From assembly GCA_002403205.1 (NCBI GenBank), contig DHHJ01000017.1:82337-146336 (forward strand): a stretch of DNA of 64,000 bases, written 5' to 3'. This document shows, piece after piece, positions 1 to 8,532 of this stretch (positions within the stretch are counted from its first letter, which is position 1; the number at the start of each line of letters is the position of its first letter). Source of the stretch: Anaerolineaceae bacterium UBA4775. Lineage in GTDB: Bacteria > Chloroflexota > Anaerolineae > Anaerolineales > Anaerolineaceae. Made by a program: the position numbers and the translations under genes. A model generated the notes under the pieces. It made no database searches, was not told the DNA's origin, and saw only the letters and a program-made list of their open reading frames with translations.

Positions 1-176
1 CTTGGTGTTTTCATTCATGTAAGGCTAAAGGTAATTAGAAGGGCGAATTTCACTTTGCAGGCAATGCGTGGATTGATTTTACCCAGCATGTTCTCTGATC
101 ACGAAACTGGCATACTTAAAGCGTTCATCCGTCGGCTGAGTTTATTTGTTCATCCAGTCGCAATATAATTGTCTCG
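1..176. other. left-edge intergenic stretch, no supported gene
   Basis: No convincing reading frame or RNA was seen here. A minus-strand ATG at position 18 opens a frame that runs off the left edge after six codons. It has no clear ribosome binding site, so it cannot be called. Confidence 0.3.
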
Positions 177-1016
177 TTAAAGCCTTGCTTTACGCCAGTA
201 AACGCCTGTCCAATCAATATTTTCAATTTTTTCGTCAATGCCGTGTGTCCTTCTGTAATCCTGAACAGCAGCTTTAGCGCCATCAAGAGAAAAATCGTCA
301 ATGATACAAAATCCTCCAGGGGTCAATTTTGGGTATAGGTTTTCCAAAGCGACCATTGTTGATTCATACATGTCACCGTCAAGACGGAGGATAGATAATT
401 TGCCGATGGGGGCGTTTGGCAGGGTATCTTTGAAGAAACCCTTAATAAAAACAACCTGATCATCAAGAAGGTCATATTTCCTGAAATTATTTTCCACTTC
501 TTCTTGTGAAACCGCCAGGAAGTCATAAGCGAAGTGTTTGTCATCCGCGTCACCTGGCCATTTGTCAGGATCAGGTTCGGGCAAGCCTTCAAATGAGTCA
601 GCCAGGAAAACCTTGCGATTATCCACCTGATGTGCAGCCAAAATGGCCCGCATAAAAATACATGCGCCACCCCGCCAGACACCCGTTTCTATAAAATCTC
701 CTTCAACTTTCTCCCGAATAACCGTTTCAACACAATCTTGAATATTTTCGAGCCGCTTAATTCCAATCATTGTGTCTCCATAGCCAGGAGGCCAGATCTT
801 GCCCTCGAGCCTTTCAGTTTCTGTCAGGGCTCTTTTTTCGCATAAGGTGAAGCGAGATCGTCTAAGAATAAATCCAATGAGTGAGAATACAGACCGTTTA
901 ATGGGGTTCAATGAATAGTTGTATTTTCCCAGGTCGATTGGCGGTTCGGGCCAAAGGGTGAAGGCTAAGGTCTTTTTTAAAAGGTTTAAGTAAAGTTGTT
1001 CAGGTTTGGATTTCAT
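177..1016 (-). CDS. TylF/MycF-type O-methyltransferase
   Basis: A 279-residue class I SAM-dependent methyltransferase of the TylF/MycF (macrocin O-methyltransferase) family. These enzymes methylate sugar hydroxyls on polyketides and on surface glycans. Visible motifs are the SAM-binding GDFIETGVWRGGACIFMRA around residue 105, an acidic FLADSFEGLPEPD around 137, LRLDGDMYESTMVALENLYP around 210, and FCIIDDFSLDGAKAAVQDYR near the C-terminus, which holds the metal-binding Asp pair of the family. Length is close to the family norm. A GT4 glycosyltransferase lies next on the same strand, so a role in decorating a cell-surface polysaccharide or glycolipid is likelier than antibiotic synthesis. The acceptor is unknown. 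Confidence 0.85.
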   Translation of the reverse strand: MKSKPEQLYLNLLKKTLAFTLWPEPPIDLGKYNYSLNPIKRSVFSLIGFILRRSRFTLCEKRALTETERLEGKIWPPGYGDTMIGIKRLENIQDCVETVIREKVEGDFIETGVWRGGACIFMRAILAAHQVDNRKVFLADSFEGLPEPDPDKWPGDADDKHFAYDFLAVSQEEVENNFRKYDLLDDQVVFIKGFFKDTLPNAPIGKLSILRLDGDMYESTMVALENLYPKLTPGGFCIIDDFSLDGAKAAVQDYRRTHGIDEKIENIDWTGVYWRKARL

Positions 1017-1228
1017 TTATTCCTGTTGGCTGATTTTATTTTTGTTTTCCTGATCTCATTGTTCATAGAATTGAGAATGAAAAAACGGCTCAAACCTCTT
1101 CATAGAATTGAATCCGGTACATGGAGAAGCTGAACAGGATCTTCATGTGCCCGCGATATATAAATTATACTGGCTTGATAGTCCTCGGCGCATGCAAGAT
1201 GTGACAACCGAAATCCTCATACCCTGTG

Positions 1229-2356
1229 TCATCCCGCACCGGGCCTTTGCGCCACAGCCGACAGCATGGCATCCCAGGATTGGTCAACCAGGCCATCGAT
1301 TTGGTCCGCCTCCTGGGTAGGGGTTTGCATCAGTTCCAGGATGCCCTCCGCCAGGGCGACAGCGTCCCCGGCGGGCACCACCAGGCAGCGGTCTGGCAGG
1401 CGCTGGATGGTGCCATCCATGATCACATCGGTCACCACAACCGGGAGGCCAAAGCCCAGGGCCGTTTTCAGGGCTGCGCTCTGGGTGCCATCAAGGTAGG
1501 GGGCCACGAACAGGTCAGCAGCCTTGAAAAACGGCGCAATTTTATCATCCGGGATATAGGCATCGTGCACATGGACCTGCTGCTCCAGCCCCAGGGTCTG
1601 GATTTGCACAAGGTAGCGTATTTTATCCTCCCAAAACTCGCCCACGACCAGCAGGTGGGCTTTGATGCCCCGCTCTGTGATCATTTTAAGCGCGTCGATC
1701 AGCACCCCCAGGCCCTTATACTGGCGCACAAACCCGAAATAGAGCAGCACCGGCTGATCAATGGGCAGGCCCAGGCTCTGGCGGGCATCTTGCCGCGAAA
1801 GCGGGGAGGGTTTGAAGGCATGGAAGATGGGCAGCGGCGCCACCAGGATGTTTCTCGCCTCCGGCAGCAGGGTTAACAGCCGCATCTGCTCCTTTTCCGT
1901 CATCACGATGTAGCGGTCGGCTGGTTCCAGGGTGCGCCGGGCCAGGAGGCGGTCCAGGGGGCGCGCTTCGTGGGGCATGGTGTTATGGATCAGCACGGTC
2001 ACCGGAATATCGAGCCGTTTCAGGCGGGTGATGGTGTACCGGAAGGCCGGCCCCCACACCGTCACCCACCACGGGACGATGACCTGTTCGGGCTGGAACG
2101 CGGCGATCGCCCTGACCGACGTGCGCCACGAGAGGGGGTTGAAGGGCGTCAGGAGGTACACGGCAGGCACTTTCTCCCGCCCCGGGCTGTGATCCTTGTC
2201 GCTCACGCCCGGGTACATCCAGGCCGGGTACTGCTGCTTGAAAGACACCACCTGCAGGTCGTGCCCCGCTGCGATCAGTCTCTTCGCCAGCAGGGTGGTG
2301 AAGTGAGCGATCCCGCCGCGGTAGGGGTACACCGGTCCGATCAGGGTGATCTTCAC
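1229..2356 (-). CDS. GT4-family glycosyltransferase
   Basis: A 375-residue retaining GT-B glycosyltransferase of the GT4 type (glycosyl transferases group 1). It would transfer a sugar from a nucleotide sugar to a glycan or lipid at the cytoplasmic face of the membrane. The N-terminus MKITLIGPVYPYRGGIAHFT is the usual first beta-strand and glycine loop. VLLYFGFVRQYKGLGVLIDA (about residue 205) is the donor-domain hinge. ADLFVAPYLDGTQSAALKTALGFGLPVVVTD (about 280-310) replaces the EGFG-type E-x7-E donor loop with a DGTQSAALKTA version, so a key Glu appears to be lacking. The start is GTG, with GAGGT upstream. Together with the neighbouring TylF-type methyltransferase it suggests the end of a surface glycan locus lying further left. 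Confidence 0.85.
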   Translation of the reverse strand: MKITLIGPVYPYRGGIAHFTTLLAKRLIAAGHDLQVVSFKQQYPAWMYPGVSDKDHSPGREKVPAVYLLTPFNPLSWRTSVRAIAAFQPEQVIVPWWVTVWGPAFRYTITRLKRLDIPVTVLIHNTMPHEARPLDRLLARRTLEPADRYIVMTEKEQMRLLTLLPEARNILVAPLPIFHAFKPSPLSRQDARQSLGLPIDQPVLLYFGFVRQYKGLGVLIDALKMITERGIKAHLLVVGEFWEDKIRYLVQIQTLGLEQQVHVHDAYIPDDKIAPFFKAADLFVAPYLDGTQSAALKTALGFGLPVVVTDVIMDGTIQRLPDRCLVVPAGDAVALAEGILELMQTPTQEADQIDGLVDQSWDAMLSAVAQRPGAG

Positions 2357-2737
2357 AGGTCAACCTCATTTTGCGGGGTGACCGCACAGGCTTGTGGACG
2401 GCTTGATAGTTGAATCTTCATGATGGCAAGACCATTATAGCCCCTTTTGAGCGCAGGGGCAGCTTGGCGGTGACCGGGCAAGGGGACGACGTGGTTGGGG
2501 TGGACGTTTCTCCCCGTTTTAGCGCTTCCGGGCTCGCCGCGGCTCCCAGGGCTGAGCCCGCCACGACGACCTCAAAGGGCAGGTCAGTTTGCTGCGCCAG
2601 CACCGATTAAATTGTCCGGTCGACAATGGTCGTGTGGAGCATATACGCGGGGAAGGCGATGAAGAACAGGCTGAGCCGATCAATTTTCCAAATTTCGCCA
2701 AATTAAACCAAAGCGCACAACGCGACTGGGGGCTGGT
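2357..2737 (-). other. gene-poor gap with possible decayed coding sequence
   Basis: A 381-base gap without an intact gene. On the minus strand one frame reads LFFIAFPAYMLHTTIVDRT, then a stop, then LAQQTDLPFEVVVAGSALG before a second stop near 2418. The second piece vaguely resembles the first strand of a GT2 glycosyltransferase, so this may be a remnant of the glycan locus. The resemblance is weak and no ribosome binding site is visible. Confidence 0.25.
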
Positions 2738-4564
2738 TCACTGGCGATGGATGTAATAGATAGATACTGTGCCCGTGGTGAAGGCAGGTTCGATCCTTTT
2801 ACACCCCTCCAGGCCGGCAGGCTGCAGGCTGCCAACCCCGGTTCGCAGGTAGATCCAGTCCAGCTCGGCCTCGTCGACCAGGGCCCAAAAATCCGCCGAA
2901 CAGGTGGTGATGCGACTGGCCGCCTCCCCCCACGCTTGCAGTTCCCCGGCCCAGGCCACATCGGGCGAAAAGCCGTAAAAAACCGTCGGGACGAGGGCCC
3001 AGCGACCGGTATACGGCAGGAGCCAGCCGCCGCCATCCACGCCGCGATGAATACTGGGCATCCAGTAGGTGGTGTTGATGTAAAAGCGCGCATCCGATGG
3101 GGTGTTCTCCTCCACCCACGCCAGCGCATCCATATCTGCCTGGTTGACCAGCACCGTTGTCGGGTTGACGATTTCACGCATGTGCGGGTAGCCCCAGGCG
3201 GTGAATACCAGCACCATTAGCGCCAGTAAAAGGTCGGCCGCCCAGCGCTGACTGAACTGTTTTCCGATCCAGCGGCCAGCCCGCCAGGTGAGCCAGCCAA
3301 CCAGCAGTGTGGCGGGCAGGAACAGCACGATCACAAAGTGATCGGCCCGAAACGGCGGCAGCGTGATCCCCCAGGGCAGGGACATCAGCGCCAATGTCAG
3401 GCTCCACAAGCCAAAAATATGGCTGTGGCGCCTGCTCAAGGCCAGAAGCAGGCCAATGCCCGCTGGCAGCAGGAGCCAGTGGTTGCTGGCGGGTCCGAGC
3501 AACTGCCAGTGATAACCCCAGCTTCCGCTGGTCAGGGCGGCTTCGATGTTTTCGGGGATGCTGGCCTCAATCCCCGGGCTGCCCCGGGTAAACCTGGCCA
3601 CGCGCAGCAGCCAGGGAGCGGCCAAGAGCAGCCCCAGCACGGCGCTGTTCAGCAGGGAAGAAATCTGCATGAAGGCCAGGGGCCAGCGCCGCCGGTTGTG
3701 CACCAGGTGAACGATCACCACCAGCACCATGAAGGCTGCCAGCAGCAAGGCAGCAAAATAATGGGTCAGCAGCAGCCCCGCAGTCAACACGGCCAGGGTG
3801 ACCGCGCTTTGCCAGCGGGTTTTGCGCCAGACCAGGTCGTAAGCCTGCGCCATGGCCAGGGGCAGCAGGATCAATCCCGTTGTGAGGGTGTAGCGCCCCC
3901 AGCTGAGGTAGTAGCCCGGCATCCGGGTCGCAAAAACCGTTAACAGGGCAGCAGCCAGGGCCGGGCGCCAATTGCGCCAGAGGGACTTCCCAAGTGCATA
4001 CACCGACAGGCCCACAAGCGCGTTCAGCACCTGCCCCAGCAGGAGCATCGCTTCTCCGATGGCCAGTCCGCTGATGGCTGTGAACAGCGCGGCAGCAGCA
4101 TGAAAGCCATAATGATAATAAAACGGCATCGGCAGATAGGGTGAAAGATCCTGTGGTAGACCGCCCCCTTCGAGGATCGCCCGGATGATCAAATAGTGAT
4201 GCTGCGAGTCGACCCAATTGGGCAGCAACAGGTCCCGCACTTGCAGCAGGCGCCAGCCAATGGCTAACCCGAGCAGCAGCAACCCGACCGCCATATGGGG
4301 CAGATACCGGCGCTGGAGCTGAACGCCCTGCCTGGCCAATCCGTCTGCTGCCAGGAGGGCAAAGACAGCCATGAAGATGATCAGGGTAATTTTTGAGAAG
4401 CTCATCCCCAATAAAAAACCCCCCTGGGCTACCAAAATGATGATCGCCAACCCCACCCCCACGATCTGCGAAAGCGCAACGAGCGGATCCTCGCCGCGGC
4501 GCCCCAGCCAGGCCCACCAGGCCAGCCCGGGCAGCAGCAGGGCTGCTAAAGCCAGAAGGATCAC
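2738..4564 (-). CDS. polytopic membrane protein, GT-C-like topology
   Basis: A 608-residue integral membrane protein. About a dozen hydrophobic segments occupy residues 1-450, and a C-terminal soluble part (about 460-608) contains WVEENTPSDARFYINTTYW and a Cys pair. The layout, with an early loop carrying PNWVDSQHHYLIIRAILEGG, resembles GT-C superfamily (PMT-like) membrane glycosyltransferases, which use polyprenyl-phosphate sugars on the outer face. I cannot assign the exact family, and no catalytic residue can be proved. The GTG start overlaps the folK stop by four bases (GTGA), so it is translationally coupled to hom and folK, although no shared pathway is evident. The exported soluble C-terminus may bind a glycan. 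Confidence 0.65.
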   Translation of the reverse strand: MILLALAALLLPGLAWWAWLGRRGEDPLVALSQIVGVGLAIIILVAQGGFLLGMSFSKITLIIFMAVFALLAADGLARQGVQLQRRYLPHMAVGLLLLGLAIGWRLLQVRDLLLPNWVDSQHHYLIIRAILEGGGLPQDLSPYLPMPFYYHYGFHAAAALFTAISGLAIGEAMLLLGQVLNALVGLSVYALGKSLWRNWRPALAAALLTVFATRMPGYYLSWGRYTLTTGLILLPLAMAQAYDLVWRKTRWQSAVTLAVLTAGLLLTHYFAALLLAAFMVLVVIVHLVHNRRRWPLAFMQISSLLNSAVLGLLLAAPWLLRVARFTRGSPGIEASIPENIEAALTSGSWGYHWQLLGPASNHWLLLPAGIGLLLALSRRHSHIFGLWSLTLALMSLPWGITLPPFRADHFVIVLFLPATLLVGWLTWRAGRWIGKQFSQRWAADLLLALMVLVFTAWGYPHMREIVNPTTVLVNQADMDALAWVEENTPSDARFYINTTYWMPSIHRGVDGGGWLLPYTGRWALVPTVFYGFSPDVAWAGELQAWGEAASRITTCSADFWALVDEAELDWIYLRTGVGSLQPAGLEGCKRIEPAFTTGTVSIYYIHRQ

Positions 4565-5043
4565 AGCCGCATCACCCCGCTGGCGTCGGCTTCGGATAGC
4601 ATCTCTCGGACGCTGACCTTCAGAATGGGGTGGATCAGCTCAGGGGCGATCTCGGCCAGGGGCACCAGCACAAAGGCGCGTCCTGCCATACGGGGGTGCG
4701 GGATTTGCAGGTCGTCGGTTTCGATCACCTCGTCACCGTAGAAGAGGATATCCAGGTCGATTTGGCGCGGGCCGTTGACGATACGCTTTACCCGCCCCAT
4801 GTGCTTCTCAATGCCTTTTAAGAAGCGCAGCAGGGGAATGGGTTGCAAGCGGGTGCTGATCTCGATCACCTGGTTAAGAAAATCGGGCTGATCGAGGTAT
4901 CCCCAAGGTGGGGTGCTATAAACGGATGATTCCTGCAAAATGTCCGCCTTGCGGCTTAAAAGCGCTTTGGCGGTCTGCAGGTTCTGCTCCCGGTCGCCGA
5001 GATTGGTGCCCAGGGCAATATACACCGGCGAAACAGCGTTCAT
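4561..5043 (-). CDS. folK: 2-amino-4-hydroxy-6-hydroxymethyldihydropteridine diphosphokinase
   Basis: A 160-residue FolK (HPPK). It transfers pyrophosphate from ATP to 6-hydroxymethyl-7,8-dihydropterin in folate synthesis in the cytosol. The family signatures are plain: YIALGTNLGDREQNL at the N-terminus (residue 8 on), the acidic GPRQIDLDILFYGDEVIET around 92-110 with the two Mg-binding Asp residues, and LQIPHPRMAGRAFVLVPLAE around 112-131. Length is typical. It sits between hom and a membrane-protein gene with four-base overlaps on both sides (ATGA upstream, GTGA downstream), so the three are one translationally coupled operon. No folP or folB is in the window. Confidence 0.95.
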   Translation of the reverse strand: MNAVSPVYIALGTNLGDREQNLQTAKALLSRKADILQESSVYSTPPWGYLDQPDFLNQVIEISTRLQPIPLLRFLKGIEKHMGRVKRIVNGPRQIDLDILFYGDEVIETDDLQIPHPRMAGRAFVLVPLAEIAPELIHPILKVSVREMLSEADASGVMRL

Positions 5044-6074
5044 ACGACCTCGAGAATGTTCAAAAAGTCCGCCAGCAGGCCGTAGGCCGTGGTCTCCGGG
5101 CCGGGGTCGCTTTCCAGGATGCCCAAGCCCGGCAGCACATCCAGGCGGAACTGGCAGAAGGAACTGGTGCCGCTCACCGTGTAGAGCGGGGATTCAGGGC
5201 GCACACGCTGTGGGGCAACCCTGGCGGTGATCCCATCCGGGCGGCGTTCTGCGGTGCAGACCAACTTCCAGCGCTCGCCGGCTGATTTGGCCTCGGCGAT
5301 CATCTGCGGGGTGATGCCGCGGATCCCGGTGCGGTCGACCTGCTGAGGGGTGAGCGGTTCGCCCATCAGCACAGTGACCAGCGCAGCGACTTTGACCGCT
5401 GCGTCCCAGCCGTCAATGTCGTTGCTGGGGTCTGTCTCGGTGATGCCAATTGACCGTCCATACGCCACCGCTTCATCAAGGGTTTGTCCTTCTTCCATCA
5501 AGCCCAGCAGCAGGTTGGTGCAAGAATTGAGGATGCCCTCGAAGCCGATCAGGTTTGCGCCCACCAGGGGCTCGCGAAACAGCGCAAAGATCGGCGCGCC
5601 GTCCATCACTGCTGATTCGAACATGAAATGCCGGCCTTGCGCTTTGGCAAGCTCGGTTAAGGTTTGGTATCCATGGACAACAGGCCCTTTGTTGGCTGTG
5701 ACGACATGCATACCCGCATGCAGGGCTGTTGTGATGTAGTCCAGGGCGGGCTGGCCTGTATGTGGGTTGACGGGGGTGGTCTCGAACACAACGTCAGCGG
5801 GGCAGGCGCGGATGAAATCGGCCGTGTCAGACGGGGCGTCAATGGCGCTCAGGCTGTCGAGGCTTCCCCCGGCCTCAACCAGGGCCAGGGCTGCTGAGAG
5901 GTCGATTCCCCCCGGGTTGAGCGCGCCGCCATGGGAACCGGTGGTGATGCCGGTCACTGCGACCACAACGCCATAGCGGTCGGAGAGCTCATCCGCTTTC
6001 TTGATCAACAGGCGGGCGAAAGCCCGGCCAACGTTGCCGAACCCGATCAGACAGAGACGATGAACACGAGTCAT
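5040..6074 (-). CDS. hom: homoserine dehydrogenase
   Basis: A 344-residue homoserine dehydrogenase, which reduces aspartate semialdehyde to homoserine with NAD(P)H on the way to threonine and methionine. The Rossmann motif LIGFGNVGRAFARLLIKK lies at residues 9-26, the substrate and catalytic region HVVTANKGPVVHG around 133-145, and GILNSCTNLLLGLMEEG, with EADPSNDIDGWDAAVK-like TETDPSNDIDGWDAAVKVAA, around 180-225. The C-terminal ACT domain of longer homologues is missing, so feedback control by threonine through that domain is not expected. A ribosome binding site AAGGAA precedes the ATG. It is the first gene of an overlapping trio with folK and a membrane protein. Confidence 0.93.
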   Translation of the reverse strand: MTRVHRLCLIGFGNVGRAFARLLIKKADELSDRYGVVVAVTGITTGSHGGALNPGGIDLSAALALVEAGGSLDSLSAIDAPSDTADFIRACPADVVFETTPVNPHTGQPALDYITTALHAGMHVVTANKGPVVHGYQTLTELAKAQGRHFMFESAVMDGAPIFALFREPLVGANLIGFEGILNSCTNLLLGLMEEGQTLDEAVAYGRSIGITETDPSNDIDGWDAAVKVAALVTVLMGEPLTPQQVDRTGIRGITPQMIAEAKSAGERWKLVCTAERRPDGITARVAPQRVRPESPLYTVSGTSSFCQFRLDVLPGLGILESDPGPETTAYGLLADFLNILEVV

Positions 6075-6202
6075 AGGGCATTCCTTTCAAAGTAATGTCA
6101 ACTCATCTTATTTAACCACAGAATCACGAAAGCTGGTTCGACTTGAGCAGTGCAGGCCGTCTTAATCCTCTTTTGGTTGACTCTGCGGTTAGAATAAAAG
6201 GC

Positions 6203-6907
6203 ATGCATGAAAATTCACACCGAGTCCTGTTATTTGATATTGACGGCACCCTGATCGACCCGGCCGGCGAAGGCGCGCTGTGCCTCCATCGTGCGCTGGA
6301 AGATGTGTATGGGCTCTCCGGTCCCGTTGAGACTTACGACATGGCCGGCAAGACCGACTGGCGGATTTTGACCGATGTGATGCGCCTGGCCGGCCTGGAT
6401 GAGGCGGAGATCCAATCGTCTCGAGCGGACGCATTTGATGCTTACGCCAGGCACGTTGAAGCGGCCGCGCCCACACTGAGGATGCACGTTTTGCCGGGCG
6501 TGATGGATTTGTTGGCGCGGTTGACCTCTGACCCACGCTTCCTGCTGGGATTGGTCACCGGCAATGTGCGCGCAGCGGTGCCCTTCAAGCTGCGGGCAGC
6601 GGGGTTGGACCCGGATTTGTTCACTTTTGGGGCCTTTGGCAGCGAACATATGGACCGCAATCAACTGCCCGCCCTGGCACTGTATCGGCTTGAGCAGCAA
6701 TTAGGCTGCCAGGTGCCCCCTGAATCGGTCCTGGTGATCGGGGATACACCGCATGATATCGCCTGTGCGCGCCATACCGGTGTGCAGGTGCTGTGTGTGG
6801 CATCGGGCACCTACCCGCGCCAGGCGCTGGCAGATCACCGCCCGGATTTTCTATTGGACGATCTGGCCGATGTTGATCGTGTGATGGATATCTTCAATAT
6901 GTTCTGA
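6203..6907 (+). CDS. HAD-superfamily phosphatase, Gph/PGP-like
   Basis: A HAD-type hydrolase of 234 residues from the ATG at 6203. An in-frame ATG at 6143 would add 20 unlike residues with no ribosome binding site. Motif I is LLFDIDGTLIDPAGEGA with the nucleophile Asp near residue 11. Motif II is GLVTGNVRAAVPFKL around 120. Motif IV is VLVIGDTPHDIACARHTGVQ around 185-205. The helical cap between motifs I and II fits the beta-phosphoglucomutase/phosphoglycolate phosphatase branch. A small phosphorylated metabolite is the likely substrate, but which one cannot be told. It is transcribed away from hom and ends just before a nested inverted repeat. Confidence 0.85.
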   Translation: MHENSHRVLLFDIDGTLIDPAGEGALCLHRALEDVYGLSGPVETYDMAGKTDWRILTDVMRLAGLDEAEIQSSRADAFDAYARHVEAAAPTLRMHVLPGVMDLLARLTSDPRFLLGLVTGNVRAAVPFKLRAAGLDPDLFTFGAFGSEHMDRNQLPALALYRLEQQLGCQVPPESVLVIGDTPHDIACARHTGVQVLCVASGTYPRQALADHRPDFLLDDLADVDRVMDIFNMF

Positions 6908-6927
6908 TCATAAACTCTGGAGCCAAG

Positions 6928-6990
6928 GTGAATGGTGAATTGTGAGTTGTGAATGGTGTGTTGTGTCATTCACCATTCACCATTCACAAT
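6928..6990. repeat. GTGAATGGTGA / TCACCATTCAC nested inverted repeat
   Basis: The left arm carries GTGAATGGTG at 6928 and TTGTGAATGGTG at 6947-6958. The right arm 6967-6990 is three overlapping ATTCACC units ending in CACAAT. The arms can pair in several registers, the best joining 6947-6958 with 6979-6990. There is no T-run, so it may be a dispersed repeat remnant rather than a simple terminator for the HAD gene. Confidence 0.6.
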
Positions 6991-7013
6991 CCACTAAATA
7001 CCCATTTTCCCGC

Positions 7014-7042
7014 TTGCTGACTCTGAATGTGGGTGGTATAAT
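7014..7042 (+). promoter_or_regulatory. sigma-70-type promoter of rplS
   Basis: TTGCTG at 7014-7019 and TATAAT at 7037-7042 are separated by 17 bases. The predicted start is near 7049, giving a leader of about 50 bases before rplS. Confidence 0.8.
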
Positions 7043-7099
7043 CTTTTTTCGCGTCCGCAATTGGGCGTGGCATTATTTTTGAAAGGTAAGGAACGAGAA

Positions 7100-7450
7100 A
7101 TGAACAAGGCTGAACTCATCAAATCAGTTGAAGCACCGGTCAACGAAAATATTCCCCAGCTCTCCCCCGGAGACGCAGTCAGCGTCCACCTCAAAATCAA
7201 AGAGGGTGACCGGGAACGCATCCAGATCTTTAAAGGTACCGTCCTTTATGTCCGTGGAAGCGGCAACGATGCTTCCTTCACCGTGCGGCGCATCGCCAGC
7301 AACGGTATTGGCGTGGAACGCACCTTCTTGTTGCGCTCACCGCGCATCGAAAAGGTTGAGGTCGACCGTCACACCAAGGTGAGACGAGCGCGCTTGTATT
7401 TCCTGCGGGAACGCACCGGCAAGGCGGCCCGCCTAAAACAGCGCTTCTAA
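7100..7450 (+). CDS. rplS: 50S ribosomal protein L19
   Basis: Ribosomal protein L19 (bL19), 116 residues, a large-subunit protein at the 30S-50S interface. The sequence shows the hallmark PGDAVSVHLKIKEGDRERIQ (residues 23-42), FKGTVLYVRGSGNDASFTVRR (44-64) and the basic C-terminus KVRRARLYFLRERTGKAARL. The start at 7100 (MNKAEL) follows a GAAAGGTAAGGAA ribosome binding region. An earlier in-frame ATG at 7061 lies in the leader and would add 13 unlike residues. It has its own promoter at 7014-7042 and stands alone, without the usual trmD and rimM neighbours. Confidence 0.97.
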   Translation: MNKAELIKSVEAPVNENIPQLSPGDAVSVHLKIKEGDRERIQIFKGTVLYVRGSGNDASFTVRRIASNGIGVERTFLLRSPRIEKVEVDRHTKVRRARLYFLRERTGKAARLKQRF

Positions 7451-7475
7451 ACCATAATCTAAAAATCACCTTGCT

Positions 7476-7498
7476 GCCTGGCTTGACCCTTGCCAGGC
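7476..7498 (+). terminator. possible terminator hairpin after rplS
   Basis: GCCTGGC at 7476-7482 pairs with GCCAGGC at 7492-7498 around a nine-base loop. No T-run follows, so termination would be weak or factor-assisted. Confidence 0.35.
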
Positions 7499-7579
7499 GG
7501 TGAACCACCTCATCTGGGCTCAGCAGACATAACAGTCTTGGTTGGATCCTGATGGGGTGTTTCTCTTGAGGAGACAGAT

Positions 7580-8305
7580 ATGTCCCGCACGCACCAGCCG
7601 CTGATCGGCATTACCGGCGGCTTAGCCCAAAACGAATCCGGTTCCCTGGTTTGCCAGGTGGGGCAGGCCTATGTCACAGCCATCACACGCGCTGGCGGCC
7701 TGCCCGTGATGATCCCTCTTGGGCTCGAAGATGCGGGTTTGCCTGCCCTGCTTGACCGGCTGGATGGTGTGCTGCTTTCAGGCGGGGGGGATATCGATCC
7801 GGAGCGCTTTAACGGCGCGCTGCACGCCAAGGTATACGGGATTTCCCCAGAGCGTGATCAGCTCGAGTTCGCCTTGGTGGACCTGGCCCTTGAAATGGAC
7901 AAACCGCTCCTGGCGATCTGCCGGGGCATCCAGGTGCTCAACGTTGCCCTGGGGGGCGACCTGCATACCCATATCCAGGACCAGGTGACGCACGCCTTGA
8001 AACATGATTGGTTCCCCAAATTTCCGCGCGACAAGAGAGCGCACACGGTCAGCCTGAAATGTGACAGTAAACTTGACCAAATTTACGGCATGGATGAGAT
8101 CAGGGTGAACAGCCTGCATCACCAGGGCATCTCACGGGTGGGCGAGGGGCTGGTAGCCACAGCCTTTGCCCCTGACGGGCTGGTGGAGGGCGTGGAAGTG
8201 ACGGGGGCCAAGTTTGCCCTGGGTGTGCAATGGCATCCTGAGTGCCTGCCCGATGAAGAGGGGTCAAAAAAGCTGTTTGCCGCCTTTGTGCAGGCCTGCC
8301 ATTAG
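7580..8305 (+). CDS. class-I glutamine-amidotransferase-like hydrolase (peptidase C26, PuuD-like)
   Basis: A 241-residue protein of the peptidase C26 / gamma-glutamyl-gamma-aminobutyrate hydrolase family. It would split gamma-glutamyl amide bonds in the cytosol. The oxyanion region is VLLSGGGDIDPERFNG (about residue 65). The nucleophile Cys lies in LLAICRGIQVLNVALGG (about 113). HxGxG-like spacing and the catalytic His-Glu pair sit in LGVQWHPECLPDEEG near residue 220. Length matches PuuD-type enzymes. A ribosome binding site GAGGAGACAG precedes the ATG. No putrescine-degradation genes lie nearby, so the true substrate (gamma-Glu-GABA, folyl-polyglutamate or another) is open. Confidence 0.85.
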   Translation: MSRTHQPLIGITGGLAQNESGSLVCQVGQAYVTAITRAGGLPVMIPLGLEDAGLPALLDRLDGVLLSGGGDIDPERFNGALHAKVYGISPERDQLEFALVDLALEMDKPLLAICRGIQVLNVALGGDLHTHIQDQVTHALKHDWFPKFPRDKRAHTVSLKCDSKLDQIYGMDEIRVNSLHHQGISRVGEGLVATAFAPDGLVEGVEVTGAKFALGVQWHPECLPDEEGSKKLFAAFVQACH

Positions 8306-8473
8306 TAAAAATCACATTTTCTTTTAAATAGATAGCGCCGGGCGTAAGAGAGCATGCCTGTCAGGGTCAAGCCGCGTATCTGGCGGTTTGGCTGGGGGTA
8401 TTTATCACGTTACATCCGATCAATTGATTGTCGGGGCTGTCATGCCCGCTTATTGTGCCATGTAAATCCCCGC

Positions 8474-8521
8474 TTGACACAGCCTTTATTACTTGCTAAT
8501 ATATGCGTACGCATATATTAG
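8474..8521 (+). promoter_or_regulatory. padR promoter with overlapping 26-bp palindromic operator
   Basis: TTGACA at 8474-8479 and TATAAT-like TAATAT at 8497-8502 are 17 bases apart. A perfect 26-bp palindrome, 8496-8521 (half-site CTAATATATGCGT), begins on the -10 box and ends 11 bases before the PadR start. A bound dimer would block RNA polymerase. Its ATAT-N8-ATAT core resembles the dyads known for PadR-type repressors. Confidence 0.85.
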
Positions 8522-8532
8522 TATTAGGAGAT

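Noticed and set aside
7851..8122. Short minus-strand frames inside the C26-type hydrolase gene
   Set aside because: Shadow frames of a gene with a clear Cys-His-Glu catalytic arrangement.
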